Translations under genes and position numbers: made by a program
Assembly (NCBI GenBank): GCA_036504095.1
Contig: DASXVS010000068.1
Span: 1 to 57,627, forward strand
Length of the DNA: 57,627 nt
Direction of reading: 5' to 3'
Source: Armatimonadota bacterium
GTDB taxonomy: Bacteria > Armatimonadota > DTGP01 > JAKQQT01
In this document: positions 50,221-57,627 of the stretch, piece by piece
Position numbering within the stretch: position 1 is the stretch's first letter
How the letters are laid out: every line of letters begins with the position of its first letter
Notes under the pieces: model-generated
Seen by the model: the letters and a program-made list of their open reading frames with translations, nothing else
Databases searched by the model: none
Told to the model about the DNA's origin: nothing

Positions 50221-53200
50221 TCACTCGCCGGACAGCACCGGCAGCGCGCGGCGGGCGATTTCGCCCAGGTCTTTCGTACCGCCGGGCACCGGGCGCAGCA
50301 CGTAGGTGAAGCTCACCGGCGTTGCGTAAACGCGGTACTTGGGCAGGGTGGCCGGCCCGCAGGCCGCCGTGCCGACGCCCAATGTCGCGGCGCTCAGGCA
50401 CAGCGTCGTGGCCGAACTCTCTCCCAGGTCAATCGTGTGCTTCGCCTGGTACAGCGTGTCGTCGTCATACGGCAGCGATGAGACCTGCAACGGGGCTTCG
50501 GGGGCGATGGCCATGAGGCCGGCGCCGTCCGCGGCGGTGAGAGCCCACCACCGGACGTCCTCGTGATTACCGCATTCCATCGGCTTCACATACGGCGGCA
50601 GTTGTTCCTTCACCGTGCTCGTGTAGCGGCCGACGTAGGAGCCGCGGTCGCGGTCGTTGTAATTCTCGTCCGGCCCGCGGCCGTAGTATGTGACGCGGTT
50701 CAGTTCCTTGTTGACGGCCAGCTTCACGCCGATGCGCGGCAGAACGATTTGATCCAGGTTCGCCGGTCCCTTCGGCGTTACCTTTTCATTGACGACGATC
50801 GTGCCGTCGCCGAGAACGGTATAGACCACCTGCTGGTCGAAAGCCATGGAGGCCTTTCCGGAGGAGGTGAGACCGGTTACGGCTACTCTCACGGCGCTGC
50901 CTTCCGTAAGCGGGGTGACCTCGATCGTTGGCGGCACGTCGATGGTCAGCGCGTCGAGCCCGTAGCCGAACCAGCCGGGGCTGCCGGTGGCGCCACCACG
51001 ACCGCGGCTCGGCATTGCCGCCCACATGTCGTCTTTGTTGTGGGGAGCGCGGAAGACGTTCAGTTTCGGGCCGGCCTTACCGGCGACGATCTCCGTTCCG
51101 CTGTATGCCAGGTCGCTGATGGCGCCGGTGGCCGTTGCGAAACTGACGCTGAAGTCCCGGCCGGTGAGCGTGATGGCGTTGTCGTTCCTGGCGACCTGAA
51201 TCGCCGGGCCGCGTGGTGCGGTCGGCTCCGGCCTGGCTGCCGCCGGCAGCCTGAACTGGTCCTCGGCCACCACATAGCCCTTCTTTGCCCACATCTCATC
51301 CTTCGAAAGCGTGAAGGCAACGTTCAGCAGGTACTCTGCGCCCGGCGTGGGCACGATGGGCTTGATGTCCAGTTCCAGGGTGCCCGCGCTCAGCGGTGCC
51401 ACGTCCAGCGGAGCGGCCTTTCCACGCTGTATCACGACGCCATCCTCGATGACATTCCAGGTGATGTTGAACTTGCGCAGGTTGGTGAACTGGTATTTAT
51501 TGAAGATACCGATCTTACCCGAGGCAGGGTCCGTTGCTGTGAAGCCCACCCACTGGTAGGCGCGCTTGACCTCGGCGTAGCAGGGTTTGGGGGTGCGGTC
51601 GGCGAAGACGACGCCTTTCATGATAAACAGGCCGTCGTTGGGATAGTCGCCCCAGTCGCCTCCGTAGGCGAGGAACGGGGGTCTCGACTTATCGCGGTCG
51701 TTCCAGAGCGCTTGATCCTGCCATTCCCAGATGGCTCCGCCCATGAGCGCGGGGTACTTGTCAATCAAGTCGTTGTAGTCGCCGATCGCTCCCAGCGAGT
51801 TGTTCATCGTGTGGACATATTCGCACATGTAGAACGGTTTGGTGCGCTCCGGGTCCTGGCCGGCGCGTTCGACATCCCCCGGATCCGGGTACATCCGGCT
51901 GTCTACGTCCGCGGGGTTGTTCGGCCCGGTCCCGAATCCTTCGTAGTGGATCGGCCGGGTCGGATCGATGTCCCGCATCAGGGGCATCACCTTGCGGAAA
52001 TTGTCGCCGTTGGAGGATTCATTGCCCAGCGACCACATCACGATGGACGCGTAGTTCTTCAGGGACTGGACCGAGCGCACCTGGCGGTCGGTGTAGGCCT
52101 TCAGGAAACGCTCCTCGCTGGAAGTGCGGCCGTAACCGTGGGATTCCAAGTTGGACTCGGCGACCAGGTAAATGCCGTACTCGTCGCACAACTCGTACCA
52201 GCGCGGGTCGTCCGAGTAGTGGCTTGTGCGCACGTGGTTGCCGTTCATCGCCTTGATCAACTTGAGGTCGGTGACCATCCGCTCCTCGGTGACATAGTGC
52301 CCCGTATCGGGCCAGTTTTCGTGGCGGTTGGTGCCCTTGAGCTTCACCGGCACGCCATTGATCATGAAGATTGGTCCCTTGATCTCCACCTTGCGGAAGC
52401 CGGTTCTGGTCGACAGGTATTCGCCGCCCTTGCCACCGTCTTCCAGGCTGAGGACCGTCGTGTACAGGTTGGGGGTCTCGGTCGTCCATTTGAGGGGATT
52501 CGCCACCCTGAGGCTCATGGCTAGCGTGGTTTCTTCGCCGGCCTTGAGCGCCGGAACGGTGATTTGCCCGCCGGCGCCCGCCACCGGCTTGCCGTCCGTA
52601 CCATAGAGCGTTACGTTCAACGCCCGTTCGGGCGCAGGCTCGTCGCCATAGTTCTTCACCTTCGCCGTAACGTCGAGCGTGCCGTCTTTGTACTGTCCGT
52701 CGAGGTCAACCTTTGCGTAGAAATCGCGGACGTGGACCTGCGGCGAACTCCAGAGGGTCACGTTGCGGAAGATGCCCGAAAGGCGGTACATGTCCTGGTC
52801 TTCCAGGTAACTGCCCGAACAGAAACGGTACACCTCGACGGCCACCATGTTCCGGCCGGGCTTGACGTATTTCGTGATGTCGAACTCGGCCGGGTTGCGG
52901 CTGTTCGTCGAATAGCCGACCTTCTCGCCGTTGATCCAGAGGAAGAAGCCGGAGTCGACGCCGTCGAAGGTCACGAAAATGCGGCGGCCGGCCCAGTTCG
53001 CGGGGACTTCGAAGTCGCGCCGGTAGCTGCCCACCGGGTTGCGCTCGACGTAGGCTGTGTAGTTTCGGGGCGGCTCGCTCATCACATGGGGCGGGTCTAC
53101 CTTGAAGATGTAGCCGAGGTTACGATAATAGGGCGTGCCGTAGCCTTCGGTCTGCCAGCAAGAGGGCACCGGGATGGTCTTCCACGCGCTGACGTCGAAA

Positions 53201-53526
53201 TCCGGCCGGTAGAAATCCACAGGGCGCTCCTGGGGCGTCTTGACCCAGTTGAACTTCCAGGGGCCGTTCAGGTCGCGCGCCCACGGCGACTCGCGGCGTA
53301 CGCCGGCCAGCGCCTGCCGCTGGGTTGTGTAGGGCATCAGGATGGCGTGTGCGGCCTCCTTGTTGACGTCCGTCACCTGCAGGTCTTCAAGTCCCGGCGG
53401 GATGGGGGCGTCCTGCGCGCGGGCTGCGCTCGCCAGGAAGCCGGCCATCAAGCCGATCAACGCCGTCAGCAGCATCGCGCGCCAGGGCGAATGGGGGGTA
53501 ATGCTTGTGATCAACTGCTCTCGCAT
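50221..53526 (-). CDS. GH2 beta-galactosidase-like glycosidase, secreted
   Basis: 1101 residues, LacZ-like in length and layout but with a signal peptide (AMLLTALIGLMAGFLASAARA). N-terminal jelly roll (PVPSCWQTEGYGTPYYRN, FDGVDSGFFLWINGEKVGYS), Ig domain, then the TIM barrel with the acid/base Glu503 in WSLGNESS and the nucleophile Glu569 in YMCEYVHTMNNSLG, and C-terminal beta-galactosidase small-chain domain (YYGRGPDENYNDR). Substrate could be beta-galactoside or beta-mannoside/other; the fold alone does not say. It lies 14 bases after the GH76 gene, in one operon with the mannosidases. Confidence 0.85.
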   Translation of the reverse strand: MREQLITSITPHSPWRAMLLTALIGLMAGFLASAARAQDAPIPPGLEDLQVTDVNKEAAHAILMPYTTQRQALAGVRRESPWARDLNGPWKFNWVKTPQERPVDFYRPDFDVSAWKTIPVPSCWQTEGYGTPYYRNLGYIFKVDPPHVMSEPPRNYTAYVERNPVGSYRRDFEVPANWAGRRIFVTFDGVDSGFFLWINGEKVGYSTNSRNPAEFDITKYVKPGRNMVAVEVYRFCSGSYLEDQDMYRLSGIFRNVTLWSSPQVHVRDFYAKVDLDGQYKDGTLDVTAKVKNYGDEPAPERALNVTLYGTDGKPVAGAGGQITVPALKAGEETTLAMSLRVANPLKWTTETPNLYTTVLSLEDGGKGGEYLSTRTGFRKVEIKGPIFMINGVPVKLKGTNRHENWPDTGHYVTEERMVTDLKLIKAMNGNHVRTSHYSDDPRWYELCDEYGIYLVAESNLESHGYGRTSSEERFLKAYTDRQVRSVQSLKNYASIVMWSLGNESSNGDNFRKVMPLMRDIDPTRPIHYEGFGTGPNNPADVDSRMYPDPGDVERAGQDPERTKPFYMCEYVHTMNNSLGAIGDYNDLIDKYPALMGGAIWEWQDQALWNDRDKSRPPFLAYGGDWGDYPNDGLFIMKGVVFADRTPKPCYAEVKRAYQWVGFTATDPASGKIGIFNKYQFTNLRKFNITWNVIEDGVVIQRGKAAPLDVAPLSAGTLELDIKPIVPTPGAEYLLNVAFTLSKDEMWAKKGYVVAEDQFRLPAAARPEPTAPRGPAIQVARNDNAITLTGRDFSVSFATATGAISDLAYSGTEIVAGKAGPKLNVFRAPHNKDDMWAAMPSRGRGGATGSPGWFGYGLDALTIDVPPTIEVTPLTEGSAVRVAVTGLTSSGKASMAFDQQVVYTVLGDGTIVVNEKVTPKGPANLDQIVLPRIGVKLAVNKELNRVTYYGRGPDENYNDRDRGSYVGRYTSTVKEQLPPYVKPMECGNHEDVRWWALTAADGAGLMAIAPEAPLQVSSLPYDDDTLYQAKHTIDLGESSATTLCLSAATLGVGTAACGPATLPKYRVYATPVSFTYVLRPVPGGTKDLGEIARRALPVLSGE

Positions 53527-53540
53527 CGTCTTCGTTTTCC

Positions 53541-54644
53541 TTATTTCTGCTTGTCGTCCGCAAAATCGATGACGACTGTCGCGGCGCTGCCGGCCGTCTG
53601 GCTCTGGATACCGGGTCCCGTGGGAACGGACCAGTCATTGCCCATGATATTATCGGCCGGCCGTCTGTTGCGCCACGCGGTGTCGGCATTGGCCTTCATC
53701 CACGGAAGAAACTCTTTGCGACCGCATTCATTGATGAGCAGTTTCATGTAGCGAATGAGGATGCCTTTGAAGGCGCCTCCGTCACCCTGGCCTTCGTCTT
53801 TCAGTATCCTCTGGTCCGTGACGCAGAGGTTGGCCTTGGTCCATTCCGCCGTCTTGATCGCATCTTCCAGGTACGTCTTGTCTTTAGTCTGTTGATACAG
53901 AAGGACGGCGGCTCCGATGAAAGTCCCCTGGTTGTATGTCAGTGAGAACGTGCTGACCCGGGTGGTCTGGCGGATTTTGTTGAAATTGATCGCGTCGAAG
54001 ACCTTGCCGGCGCCGTCGGTGAGCGTTTTCTTCTGCCATTCGTACAGGCTTCTGGCTTTGGCCAGGTAGGCGGCGTCCTTGAGGAGCACAGACAACCTCA
54101 CCGCCGCGATGACAGTCGGGCTGTTGATGCAACTGTTCTTGGATGTCCGCTCGTTGAGCCAGTAGACCCCGCCGCCCATCTTTTCATCCCGGAAGTTGTC
54201 GTACACGAAGTCGAAACTGGCCTTTGCCTTTTTGAGGTAGCGACTATCCCCGGTGATCTTATAGGCACGGGTGCAGGCGATGGTCCACCACATGATGTCA
54301 TCGTTGTATTTGTTGGTGGTCCAGTCCGGGTATTCCTTGATGAAACCATCGTAGACGTCACGGATCTGGCGTTTGACCTCCGCGCTGTGCGTGCGGTCGT
54401 ACTCGTCCATAACCGTGTCCCAGAGCTGCGCCGACAACCAGAAATCGGCTTTCCGCGGGCCCTGCTCCTCCTTGCGGAAGAACTTGGTGCCGGTATCCCA
54501 GTACACCTTGTTCAGTGAACGGAACGCGAGATCCGCATCCGCGGGAGTGACCGCGCGGGCGGGGCGGGCCGGAAGCATTGAGCCTAATCCGGCGGCAACG
54601 ATCAGCACGGCGGCGCGGCGACCACTCATCAGGGTACGAAGCAT
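53541..54644 (-). CDS. GH76 family alpha-1,6-mannanase-like protein
   Basis: 367 residues, GGAGG seven bases before the ATG, signal peptide RAAVLIVAAGLGSMLPARPARA. The (alpha/alpha)6 pattern includes NKYNDDIMWWTIACTRAYK with the paired catalytic aspartates typical of GH76, VYWLNERTSKNSCINSPTV and TYNQGTFIGAAVLLYQ. GH76 enzymes cut the alpha-1,6-mannan backbone of yeast mannan inside the chain. It is the first gene of the operon with GH2 and two GH92. Confidence 0.85.
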   Translation of the reverse strand: MLRTLMSGRRAAVLIVAAGLGSMLPARPARAVTPADADLAFRSLNKVYWDTGTKFFRKEEQGPRKADFWLSAQLWDTVMDEYDRTHSAEVKRQIRDVYDGFIKEYPDWTTNKYNDDIMWWTIACTRAYKITGDSRYLKKAKASFDFVYDNFRDEKMGGGVYWLNERTSKNSCINSPTVIAAVRLSVLLKDAAYLAKARSLYEWQKKTLTDGAGKVFDAINFNKIRQTTRVSTFSLTYNQGTFIGAAVLLYQQTKDKTYLEDAIKTAEWTKANLCVTDQRILKDEGQGDGGAFKGILIRYMKLLINECGRKEFLPWMKANADTAWRNRRPADNIMGNDWSVPTGPGIQSQTAGSAATVVIDFADDKQK

Positions 54645-55031
54645 ACGTTATCCTCCATAATCTGCGTTTGGACCGAGGGGATCGGGAAACCATCTGGGCG
54701 CATTGTGAGCGGCATAGAGGTCGGCGCATATGTTGTTGGCGGAACTCAGGCGAACGCGCGCGCGAGGACGCGCTTCCACCCTACAGGATATGCGCGAGTT
54801 TCGGCGCTTTGTGGCCTATCAGAATTCCAGCTTCCCACAGAGCTTGACGTGTTGGACGAACCAATAGTCGCCGAACGGCCGCGCAATTCCGGGAGCGGAG
54901 CCTGCATTTTATGCCACCCCCGGCATGCGATTGGGTCCCTTGTGGTGGCGAGGATTACCGAGTCTTATTAAACAGATAAGCGAGGTGTGAAACGCACGCG
55001 CTTGGCCCCGTGTTTCGACGTGGGGTCAATT
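54645..55031. other. 387-base divergent gap between GH76 and fibre gene
   Basis: Contains the ribosome site of GH76 (minus) and presumably two divergent promoters. I see no clear promoter pair, repeat or RNA; only an AT-richer patch near 54965-54980 before the fibre gene. Confidence 0.3.
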
Positions 55032-56912
55032 ATGAAAACTGGATTCACAATCGCACTGATGCTTATCATCGCCGCCTTGCCGGGGGCGTCTCACGCAGAG
55101 ATTCCGCGAACCATCGCCATGCAGGGAATACTCACAAACGCCACCGGTGTTCCGAAACCGGACGGGTCCTACAACGTCACCTTTCGGCTCTACGATGCGC
55201 TGTCCGGCGGCAGCCTGCTCTGGACCGAGACGAACAAGCCCGTCAGCGTATCCGGCGCACGCGGGCTGTTCACCACGTCGCTAGGCGCGCCCACTGCATT
55301 CGGCGCGCTGGCGTTCAATGTCCCTTACTTCGTGGAAATTCAGGTTTCCGGCGAGGCGGCTCCGATGGCCCCGCGCGTATCGCTGCAGGCCGTGCCATAC
55401 GCCCTCAGTGCCGGGGCCGCCAACCTTACGCTTCCGTTCACCGGCTCCGCGTCGGTGGCCGCTCCGGGCGCGGCCCTCTCCGTCACCGATACCGACAGCG
55501 GCACCGCCATCTCGGGCGTGGGCAAGCTTGGGAACGGAGTGTACGGATTGAGCGGCACATCCGCCGGTCTCACGCCCGCCATTGGTCTCGGTTTCGGGGT
55601 GAAAGGGGATTCCGCAAACGGTTTTGGCGTGGTGGGCCAGAGCTACAGCGGCTGGGGCATCTACGGCCAGCAGGGATCCTCGAGCGGGTACAGCCCGCCC
55701 TACGTTGCGGGGATCTGGGGCGATTCCAGCGCCAATGTGGGCGTGATGGGGACCAGCGCCGCGAACGCCGGACTGGCCGGTTACAGCACAGGATGGAACG
55801 GAGTGATCGGTTACAGCCAGGCCGCCGGCCAGGCGGGTGTGGCCGGAGTCAGCAATGGCGCGGGAGCAGGAAATGGCATCTACGGACGCAGCGATAACGG
55901 CGGGGCCGGCGCCTATGGTATCAGCGCCAATGGTACCGGCGTGGTAGGGGTGAGTAATGTGGGGGCGGGAGTCTACGGCGAGAGCTTGAGCAATGGCCTC
56001 GGCACCGGTAACAATGGCGTTTCAGGTGTGGCGCACGTTTCGGGTAGGGCGGGCCTTTTCGGGCAGAATGACGCTCCCGGCGCATACGGTATCTACGGCT
56101 CGGCGCAAGGGGCCGCCAGCATCGGTGTGGTGGGTACGGCCAGCGGGGACTCCTCTTCAAAGGGCGTGTACGGCAGCACGCTGGGAGGCGTTGGCGTCTG
56201 GGGCACCGGCGACAGTACGGGGGCTATCGGAATTCATGGACAGAACAGCGTCCGCGCCTATGGGGAATTGGGGACGTACCTGAATGGCGCAAGCGCCGGC
56301 ATTCTCGGTTTCACGCCAAGTGCGGCCGGCGGCAGCGCCTATGGCATATGGGGCATTGCGGAGAACCGGCTGGCGAACGCCGCAGGACGATTCGATGGCG
56401 ACGTCCTCGTATACGGCGCGGTACGCTCCGACGATCTGGTTGTGAGCGGGTACAAGCACTTCAAGATAGACGACCCGCTTGACCCGGCGAACAAATACCT
56501 GGTTCACTCGTGTGCCGAAGGTCCGGACGCTCTCAACATCTACAGCGGCAACATTATCACGGACGCGGACGGGAAGGCGGTCGTGAGACTCCCTGCATAC
56601 TTCGAAGCCGAAAACAAGGATTACCGGTACCAGTTGACCATTGTCGAAGACGGTGACAGCGTCGGCTTTGCGCAGGCGAAGGTCAGCCGCAAAGTGAAGG
56701 GCAACCGGTTCGAGATTCGGACGGACGTACCCAACGTACAGGTATCCTGGCAGGTAATGGGCGTGCGCAATGATGCGTATATACAGGCCCATCCGGAAGA
56801 GGTGGAGCAGGACAAGGGAGCGGACCGAGGGCATTATCTGAGGCCGGAGCTCTTTGGCAAGCCGGAGTCCATGAGGATAGGCTACCGTGCGGCCCCTCCG
56901 CCCCGCTCATAG
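55032..56912 (+). CDS. Secreted fibre-like protein with Gly-rich beta repeats
   Basis: 626 residues from ATG at 55032; signal peptide TIALMLIIAALPGASHA. The first ~110 residues (EIPRTIAMQGILTNATGVPK, PRVSLQAVPYALSAG) match the N-terminal module of the frameshifted protein at 20803-22843. Residues ~155-455 are degenerate repeats of the form GVYGxSxxGxGVxG, likely a stacked beta structure. The last ~150 residues (KHFKIDDPLDPANKYLVHSC, LPAYFEAENKDYRYQLT, VSWQVMGVRNDAY) form a conserved tail known from secreted proteins in several phyla, with no S74 domain. Surface or matrix role likely; function unknown. Confidence 0.75.
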   Translation: MKTGFTIALMLIIAALPGASHAEIPRTIAMQGILTNATGVPKPDGSYNVTFRLYDALSGGSLLWTETNKPVSVSGARGLFTTSLGAPTAFGALAFNVPYFVEIQVSGEAAPMAPRVSLQAVPYALSAGAANLTLPFTGSASVAAPGAALSVTDTDSGTAISGVGKLGNGVYGLSGTSAGLTPAIGLGFGVKGDSANGFGVVGQSYSGWGIYGQQGSSSGYSPPYVAGIWGDSSANVGVMGTSAANAGLAGYSTGWNGVIGYSQAAGQAGVAGVSNGAGAGNGIYGRSDNGGAGAYGISANGTGVVGVSNVGAGVYGESLSNGLGTGNNGVSGVAHVSGRAGLFGQNDAPGAYGIYGSAQGAASIGVVGTASGDSSSKGVYGSTLGGVGVWGTGDSTGAIGIHGQNSVRAYGELGTYLNGASAGILGFTPSAAGGSAYGIWGIAENRLANAAGRFDGDVLVYGAVRSDDLVVSGYKHFKIDDPLDPANKYLVHSCAEGPDALNIYSGNIITDADGKAVVRLPAYFEAENKDYRYQLTIVEDGDSVGFAQAKVSRKVKGNRFEIRTDVPNVQVSWQVMGVRNDAYIQAHPEEVEQDKGADRGHYLRPELFGKPESMRIGYRAAPPPRS

Positions 56913-57056
56913 GGGGCGTCCGATAGCTGCGGCGAGTCGTATAGCGAGGTATGATGCTCGATCGGGGCGGATCTGGAATGTGATCTCGCCGTATGAGTCG
57001 GCACCCACCGGTCGATTCGGCGCAAGTGGCAGGAGGCTGCCATCTCTGCGCAGGGA

Positions 57057-57108
57057 GAATCCGAGCAGCGTAAGAGGCCCTCGCGGGCCTGTTTCGCCGC
57101 TCGGATTC
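57057..57108. repeat. Nested inverted repeat between convergent genes
   Basis: GAATCCGAGC (57057-57066) is inverted as GCTCGGATTC (57099-57108); inside, AGGCCC-TCGC-GGGCCT forms a second hairpin. The 56913-57254 gap has no gene I can support. The element may end transcription from both sides, though T runs are missing. Confidence 0.4.
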
Positions 57109-57254
57109 ACATTTAGAGCGAGAGACCGCACTCGAACCGGCGAGTGTGCCTACCCCGGGGAACCACAGGCCGGCAGCGCACCCGCCTTGGACTGGTGACG
57201 CATCCAGGCCGGAAACTCGGGTGACGTTCAGAAGTCACGTTATGCAGAGAGACT

Positions 57255-57627
57255 TCAGCGGGTTGACTGGTGAGATCTGCCTGCCGCCAGGGACTGCACC
57301 TGCAGTTCCAGGTTTCGCAGCCGAGCCTGCAGGCGGGCGTTCGCACGACCCGCGGCGGCGATCTGGGTCTGTTGCTGCTTGATGGCTTCCACCAGCACAG
57401 GCACCACGTTGGAATACTGCACCGACAGGTAGCCCTTCTCGTCCGCACTCACGAGTTGAGGCAGCACTTTACGCACTTCCTGGGCAACGAACCCGATCTG
57501 AGGGCCCTTGGGAAACGACCGCCCGGTATCGGGGTTCCACTCGAAGGAAACGCCACGAAGGGATTCGACCTTGGATAACGCGTTCTGCACCGTCTGAATG
57601 CGTTGTTTGTAGCGGGCGTCCGAGAGA
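57255..57627 (-). CDS. Peptidase_S74 fibre protein, C-terminal part (5' end outside window)
   Basis: The frame enters from the right edge as LSDARYKQRIQTVQNALSK and goes on ESLRGVSFEWNPD, IGFVAQEVRKVLPQL and YSNVVPVLVEAIKQQQTQIA. This is the self-processing chaperone domain of tail-spike and fibre proteins (Ser-Asp catalytic start SDAR), ending in a coiled coil (ARLQARLRNLELQVQSLAAG). It is a paralogue of the second half of the gene at 20803-22843. The stop lies at 57255. The N-terminal stalk must lie beyond the window. Confidence 0.85.
   Translation of the reverse strand, partial: LSDARYKQRIQTVQNALSKVESLRGVSFEWNPDTGRSFPKGPQIGFVAQEVRKVLPQLVSADEKGYLSVQYSNVVPVLVEAIKQQQTQIAAAGRANARLQARLRNLELQVQSLAAGRSHQSTR

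Noticed and set aside
50563-52524. 653-residue open frame on the plus strand
   Set aside because: It is antisense to the well-supported GH2 gene and has the Arg/His/Val-rich look of GC-rich shadow frames. The same applies to 48353-49870 and 46508-47032 opposite the GH92 genes.
57138-57205. tRNA-like stretch (GGCAGCGCACCCGCCTTGGAC resembling a D-arm and anticodon region, shortened here in meaning)
   Set aside because: No matching acceptor stem or T arm could be paired on either strand; at most a remnant.
1-57627. CRISPR arrays, insertion sequences, prophage or integrase genes
   Set aside because: No regular spacer-repeat arrays, transposase or integrase were seen. S74 domains occur in phage spikes, but here they are on proteins with signal peptides among host genes.

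Overview
The window is about 57.6 kb of GC-rich DNA from a diderm bacterium. Signs of this are a beta-barrel outer-membrane protein, lipobox proteins, a PEP-CTERM protein, meso-DAP type lysA and a secreted glycosidase repertoire. Menaquinone is probably made by the futalosine route (mqnD). The mix of PEP-CTERM, Peptidase_S74 fibre proteins, duplicated ThyX-like protein, GH92/GH76/GH2 enzymes and many GTG/TTG starts fits Armatimonadota or a neighbouring lineage. That placement is inference; there is no rRNA gene here to prove it.

Layout. (1) 1-10.3 kb, mostly minus strand: two secreted proteins of unknown role, mqnD with an MFS transporter, an UshA-like/tetraheme cytochrome fusion (plus), a double ThyX-like protein and a secreted TIM-barrel glycosidase-like protein. 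(2) 10.8-20.6 kb, plus: one long tight operon lysA, cca-like, M50 protease, scpA, scpB, dacA, rluB-like and a BtuFCD-type ABC importer, most joined by stop/start overlaps, ending against a convergent tRNA-Cys. (3) 20.8-26.4 kb: a frameshifted S74 fibre protein, a trypsin-like/TPR protein, a REPIN-like repeat and a LamG/PEP-CTERM protein. (4) 26.7-44.4 kb: a divergent island of multiheme c-type cytochromes. The left arm encodes hexaheme, NHL, 16-heme and tetraheme proteins and a Rex-like regulator. The right arm encodes a TolB-like propeller, NHL protein, hexaheme, a decaheme with one CX3CH site, a beta-barrel, a CsgG-like lipoprotein, and ResB and CcsA for heme attachment. (5) 44.5-54.6 kb: secreted glycosidases (GH76, GH2, two GH92, one TIM-barrel protein) suited to alpha-mannan or high-mannose glycans. 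(6) 55-57.6 kb: a second fibre-like protein and a partial S74 gene.

How it works together. The island has the parts of an outer-membrane electron conduit: periplasmic cytochromes with 41 CXXCH motifs plus one CX3CH, a candidate porin sheath, extracytoplasmic propellers and a dedicated System II cytochrome maturation pair. Futalosine-route menaquinone would be the natural electron donor. The most unusual item is the regulator between the two arms. It joins a cysteine-rich DUF3795-like domain to a Rex-type winged helix, and its Rossmann glycine loop is degenerate. Its own promoter carries a Rex-box-like site, and similar TTGTG-N8-CACAA sites precede the 16-heme gene and the lipoprotein-resB-ccsA group. 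I read this as a candidate redox-controlled extracellular electron transfer island with a re-engineered Rex sensor. All functions are inferred from sequence only.
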